Below are positions 59,764 to 64,000 of a DNA stretch of 64,000 nucleotides, in pieces (positions within the stretch are counted from its first letter, which is position 1; every line of letters starts with the position of its first letter). The notes beneath the pieces were generated by a model. It saw only the letters and a list, made by a program, of their open reading frames with translations. It was not told where the DNA came from and made no database searches. Source of the stretch: Brachypterus glaber (Eukaryota; Arthropoda; Insecta; Coleoptera; Kateretidae); the NCBI GenBank assembly GCA_958510825.1, contig OY294050.1:10207340-10271339 (forward strand). The letters run 5' to 3'. Made by a program: the position numbers and the translations under genes.

Positions 59764-60854
59764 CACTATGGGCCAGGAGAGCTGCGCTTTTGGCCAAAAG
59801 TCGAAAAGTTTGACTTTTGAATTTAAAAAAAGTAAATAGGGCAAACGAATAAGGAACAGTTAAGGCATTTACTCTCAAAATTTTATTACATAATATCAAA
59901 GCGTTTTTTTTTTCTGCAAGAGTTTAAACTTGAAAATCCCAAATAATTTTAATAATGCGTTTATTACTAAAATAAATACTAGACTTTTGAATAAGCAATC
60001 ATTAAAGTTCTGTTTTGAATTCAAATAATTAAAAGGGTTATAAACTAACTAAATATTATATTTAATTAATAAAACTTTTTAATTCTTACGATTTTTGTAC
60101 TTTTAAGTTAGCAGAAACCTAATATTTTAAGCAAAATTTCCACTTTCAATGTAAAATAAGTTTACATAACGCTACCGATTTTTAAATATCATACGTCATT
60201 TGGTAGCCTACACTAAGTACTTTATTGCCTGGATGCACGTTTTTTTCCCGTTTTTTCCCGTTTTTTTTTTTTGTATTAAGAAATAAATTGAACTTTTGTG
60301 TAGCATTACACATACTTTTTGAGTAAAACTTCGTTTGGCCAAACACCGCTTTTGGTTTGGACTTTTAGTAAAAAGTAGTAACAAGGGGTCTTCAATGATT
60401 TTTTTAAACAAATTCGGTTTTAGAATGTTCAAAAACCTCCGAATAGCAATTTTCATCAGAATCCAATAAAATCTAACAGATATGGCCGCCATATTCGATA
60501 CGCCATATTGAATTTTAAAGAACAGATTCGGTTGCAGCATCCTCGAAAACCCTTGAATACCAATTTTCATCAAAATCCAATGAAATTTTGCCGCCATATT
60601 AGATCCTCCATTTTAAATTTTAAATTTTTAAAAACAAGTTCGGTTTCAGTATCCTCAAAAACTCCTGGTTGCCAATTTTTATCAGAATTCAATAACAGAC
60701 TTGGCCGCCATAGTGGATCCGCCAATTTGAATTTTGAATTTTTATAAACAGATTCGGTTTCAGAATCCACGAAAACCTCATGTTACTAATTTTTACGATA
60801 TTACGGCTAAAAGCCGAGTTTTGGCCAAAAACGAAGATCTCCTGGCCCATAGTG
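59764..60854. mobile_element. TIR element with CACTATGGGCCAGGAGA ends
   Basis: Imperfect ~40-base terminal inverted repeats (CACTATGGGCCAGGAGA, then TTTTGGCCAAAA) enclose 1.09 kb. The right third is the 114-bp tandem array. No transposase frame. Confidence 0.7.
60411..60790. repeat. 114-bp tandem repeat with GGCCGCCAT motif
   Basis: TTCGGTTTCAGAATCC-type starts at 60413, 60526, 60640 and 60753 (period 113-114). Units carry CCAATTTTCATCA-AATCCAAT, GGCCGCCATATT and GATCCGCCATTTT-like segments. Open frames are artefacts. Confidence 0.85.
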
Positions 60855-62995
60855 CACGCTATATATTCTACAATAGGAAACTTTAGTTTCGTACACAGCT
60901 ATTACACACTATTACACAATATTAATTTTAAGTCACAATAGAAAAATTTCACCTTTCATTTTTAATTGTTTCAGTTGTCAAAAATTGTAGAAGTTTTTTG
61001 TTTGTTAAAAATAATTAAAGTAAAAAAAAAACTTGGGTTATATAAAAGTTAAGCTACAAATTATTTCCAGACTGGTGTGTATATGTTCTTTTCTCGATTA
61101 TTTTTTTTTTGCTAGACACAGTACTTTCCCTTCCGAAAGGACCAAATAAATAAAATATTTAGCAGAAAAGTCAACTTTATACATGCCTCCAGGGATATGT
61201 AACGAAATTTATATTTTAATATTTCAAGAAACGGTGTTATTATCTAATTGTCCGAAACAAATGCGATTTTAAAAGCAGTCTAATTATCTGCAAAATTAAA
61301 AATTAAATACTATATTCAGATCTAGATGAAAGTATAAAATAAGACTTTCTTTATATTTAATACACAATAGGTTTTAATTATTTTTTTTTATTTAATATTT
61401 TATTATAGTATGATAAAAATAAATAAAACAAAAATAACAATAGAACGTAAACGAATTCGCGAAGGTAATAAAGTTTAAAAAAATAAAATAAAAAAAGTAT
61501 ACACTTATACACTTCCCTATAGTAGCGATAAAATAGTCATATAGCGTAGTTTAGAATTTCTCAAAATCTCCAAAAAACGTTCTAGACAAAAAATTCTTGG
61601 ATACAAACGTGTTTCATGAAAAAATAAAAACTTTGAAAATTTCTGTCCGTTCGTCTGTCCGACTCCAAATTTTCAGGTAAAATCAAGTTCTATGAGGTGA
61701 ATTCTCTATTATTTTTGAAATCCCCCCAAAAACAAAAAAGTTATGAAGTTATAAAAGAAAAAAAAACGAAAAAACTATGGTTTTTATTTATTTTTTAATG
61801 TTTTGTTTTTCGCAAAAAGAAAATAAAAAAATTACCCAACCATTCTTAAAAACCTACCTATCTACTCCACTTCAGATATAACTATAGCTAGATAATTGGA
61901 TATATGCGCAATTTGTGTTTCAATTTATGCTGAATTTATTTAAACAGGATTTATCTTAAAGTTGTGTAAAAGTCACCCTTTTCCCTCGTAATTTTTAGAT
62001 GAATATAGATATAATTTTTAAACCAGCGGAACAGTTGCAAGCACCTTGTCAAAACATCGGCACTAGGCATTAATTTGAAACGTTATGAAAAGGAAAGTTG
62101 TGTGATCGCGTGAATAGGCAATAATTAATACACCTATAATTTATTAAAGTTTGAAAGTCTGTATCTCGAAAACGTTATATCCTATCAAAAAACTGTATAT
62201 TGCATTTTATATAGGGCTTAAAAAAGCTTAAGGTTTTTATTATTCTAAGTAACTCAGTTCAATTTCCATCTAAAAATCTTGTTTGGTTCGAAAGTTATAT
62301 CAAAAGATGTATCCGCAAAATGCCATTTTTGTTAAGCTCTATCTCGAAAACTATATGCCCATGCAGACTTTTAATCAGTCAGTTGAGAACTCCAACATAC
62401 TTGAACTCCAGCAAATTTAACCGGGGGCCATTTCCCATAACAAATGTACGTGGTCCTCTGGTTAAAAGCGGAAAATTTGGTCTTTGACTCCAGCGTTTCA
62501 CAACGACCATCCAGCCCGACTTCTTGGTTTATTTGACCTAGGTCAAACCAATAAATGCAAATTATGATATGAGTGTTTTTTAACTAAGTAATTATTCATT
62601 GAATTTCATAGTTCATATTTTATAATAATTATTTATGAGCAAATAATATACAAACATGTTAACAGTCTGTTTAGTAAGTTAATATGGCGTAAAATTGTAG
62701 TTTTACATTTTTAGACATAAATATAAAGTAAGACATTTAACAAATTGTTTGCATTAAGTTGGAAAAATGTATGCGTTGGAAAATCTAATAAGGTAGGTAA
62801 GTCAATTATTGCCATGCTCCTAATATTGCCACCCCTCTTAAGTTCGTCCTCTGTGTATAGGGCACTGTCAGTATATCTGTTATATGATGTATCTGTAGCC
62901 ATTTGGTAATGCCATGCGAAGTAGTTGACGAAAAAAATTACAAAAACAAAAGAACAAGAAAGAAAGTAAAGAAAATACACTGTCCAGTAAAAGAG
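60855..62995. other. AT-rich sequence, dispersed repeat relics only
   Basis: 61560-61770 is an inverted relic of 33290-33480 (CTGTCCGTTCGTCTGTCCG, AATCAAGTTCTATGAGG). 62150-62370 has two statements of TATCTCGAAAAC. 62370-62530 is somewhat GC-richer without a convincing frame. Confidence 0.45.
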
Positions 62996-63009
62996 CTTTC
63001 CCATTTTAC

Positions 63010-63180
63010 ACCTCCGCGCGTAAAATGGATTTTTTATTATTAGATTTACTTTTAGCAACCTTGAAAATATACCAATTTTCACGAAAACTACCCCCCGCCT
63101 CTTAGGGGCTAGAGTTAGAACTTTTTTATTATCAGATTCACTTTCAGCAACCTCAAATACTCATTTCCACAATAACTACC
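63010..63180. repeat. Tandem units with CACGAAAACTACCCCC
   Basis: Two diverged copies of ATTATCAGATTCACTTTCAG...CAACCTC...TACCCCC, related to 47530-47645 and the array at 63545. Confidence 0.6.
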
Positions 63181-63544
63181 CCCAATATAGCAATTTTCAA
63201 ATTTTTGTAAAAAAAAATATTTTTCCCCATTTGCCCCCCTTGCCGCACCCCAATGTTCACCAAAAACAATCCCGAACTAGAAGTTTTGATAACATACATG
63301 TGTGTCAAATTTCAAGTCTCTAGCTTAAATCGTTCTTAAGTTATCTTTCCCACAAGATTTCCCGGACAGACCGATCGACTGATCGACCGACCTTAAAAAC
63401 CTATATACAGGTTGATTCATAAATAGTTTTAGAAAAAAAAAACACATTCTCTAGACCAAACTAAAATGTTTTCCGGAGACAAAAAAAATGTACACATTGG
63501 TTGTCGAGTTATATTTTTTTTTAAAAACACCCCTTTTTTCTAAC

Positions 63545-63860
63545 TCCACCCCCACGGGGGTGAGGGGGTAAATATTTTAAATTTTTTTCGTAAAAATTGG
63601 TACATAAGGGTTTTGGGGTTCACGAAACTAAATCTGACAAAATTTTTCTAATTCTAACCCCCTGAGGGTTGGGGGGTAGTTTTCGTGAAAATTCGCATAT
63701 TGGGGTTTTTGAGGTTGCTGAAAACGAAACTGATAATAAAAAAAATCTAACTCCACCCCCTGAGGGACGGAGGGTAGTTTTCGTAAAAATTGGTATATTG
63801 GACTTTTTGAGGTTGCTGAATGTGAATCTGAACATAAGAAAATTCCAACTCCACCGCCTA
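63545..63860. repeat. ~110-bp tandem repeat
   Basis: GGGGGTAGTTTTCGT-AAAATT, TTTTTGAGGTTGCTGAA and TCTAACTCCACCCCCTGAGG recur at ~110 base intervals, about 2.8 copies. Frames across it are artefacts. Confidence 0.75.
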
Positions 63861-63959
63861 GATATAAATTTTATAAACATTTTAAGAAAAAAAAACGATA
63901 AAAGGGATATTTTTCACCACTGGGGGTGAGATGGAGGGGTGGTAGGTCTTTTTTTACAT

Positions 63960-64000
63960 CACCAATATATTTTCGGCATCCAAATACATAAGTATAAAAA
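63960..64000. repeat. Start of another 137-bp-family copy
   Basis: TTTTCGGCATCCAAATACAT and AAGTATAAAAA resemble the unit end in 32.5-33.2 kb. Cut by the window edge. Confidence 0.35.

Noticed and set aside
60208..60770. 129-, 79- and 66-codon frames on both strands
   Set aside because: They follow the 114-bp tandem repeat and show no domain.
62711..63082. 123-codon frame on the - strand with a hydrophobic stretch
   Set aside because: Part overlaps the dispersed 63 kb repeat, and codon use and text give no sign of a real protein.

Overview
This is an AT-rich, intron-rich eukaryotic window with a heavy load of repeats. It is almost certainly from an insect; a beetle or similar repeat-rich genome is a guess. 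The insect call rests on the two best-preserved genes, on spliced exons with GT/AG boundaries, and on a dense mix of MITEs, foldback elements, a tRNA-derived SINE and LINE remnants. One 200-base N gap (14243-14442) marks a scaffold join.

Region 1 (1-9.5 kb) holds the 3' half of a soluble guanylate cyclase beta subunit gene on the + strand. Five exons encode the signalling-helix/coiled-coil linker and the whole catalytic domain (274 residues, natural stop at 9450). The earlier exons (heme-NO binding and PAS-like domains) lie upstream of the window. The last intron carries a complete two-exon gene on the opposite strand for a 328-residue ankyrin-repeat/SOCS-box protein.

Region 2 (9.5-38.5 kb) has no securely identifiable gene. 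It is a mosaic of interspersed elements: related TIR elements starting TACAGGGTG, small palindromic MITEs, large foldbacks, an inverted pair of ~400 bp arms around a truncated LINE, a SINE, and a nested transposon whose interior is a 137-bp tandem array. Two GC-richer islands (10.3-10.75 kb on the - strand; 24.3-24.5 kb) are the only non-repeat candidates for exons or a promoter.

Region 3 (38.6-44.0 kb) carries two in-phase exons on the + strand. They encode the N-terminal part of what looks like the insect glutaredoxin domain-containing cysteine-rich protein (GRXCR-like, CG12206/CG31559 family). The glutaredoxin and cysteine-rich exons were not found, so the next intron must run beyond the window (>20 kb).

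Region 4 (44-64 kb) is again repeats: a foldback with tandemly repeated arms like Drosophila FB elements, two abutting copies of a ~600 bp element (a third copy lies inverted at 36 kb), a 193-bp near-perfect hairpin, a TTAA-flanked hairpin MITE, an (AAT)n tract, and transposons with internal 114-bp and ~110-bp tandem repeats.

No prokaryotic-style system, CRISPR array or rRNA gene is present. The biology is a signalling enzyme with a nested E3-adaptor gene, the start of a redox-domain gene, and an unusually instructive record of nested insertions.
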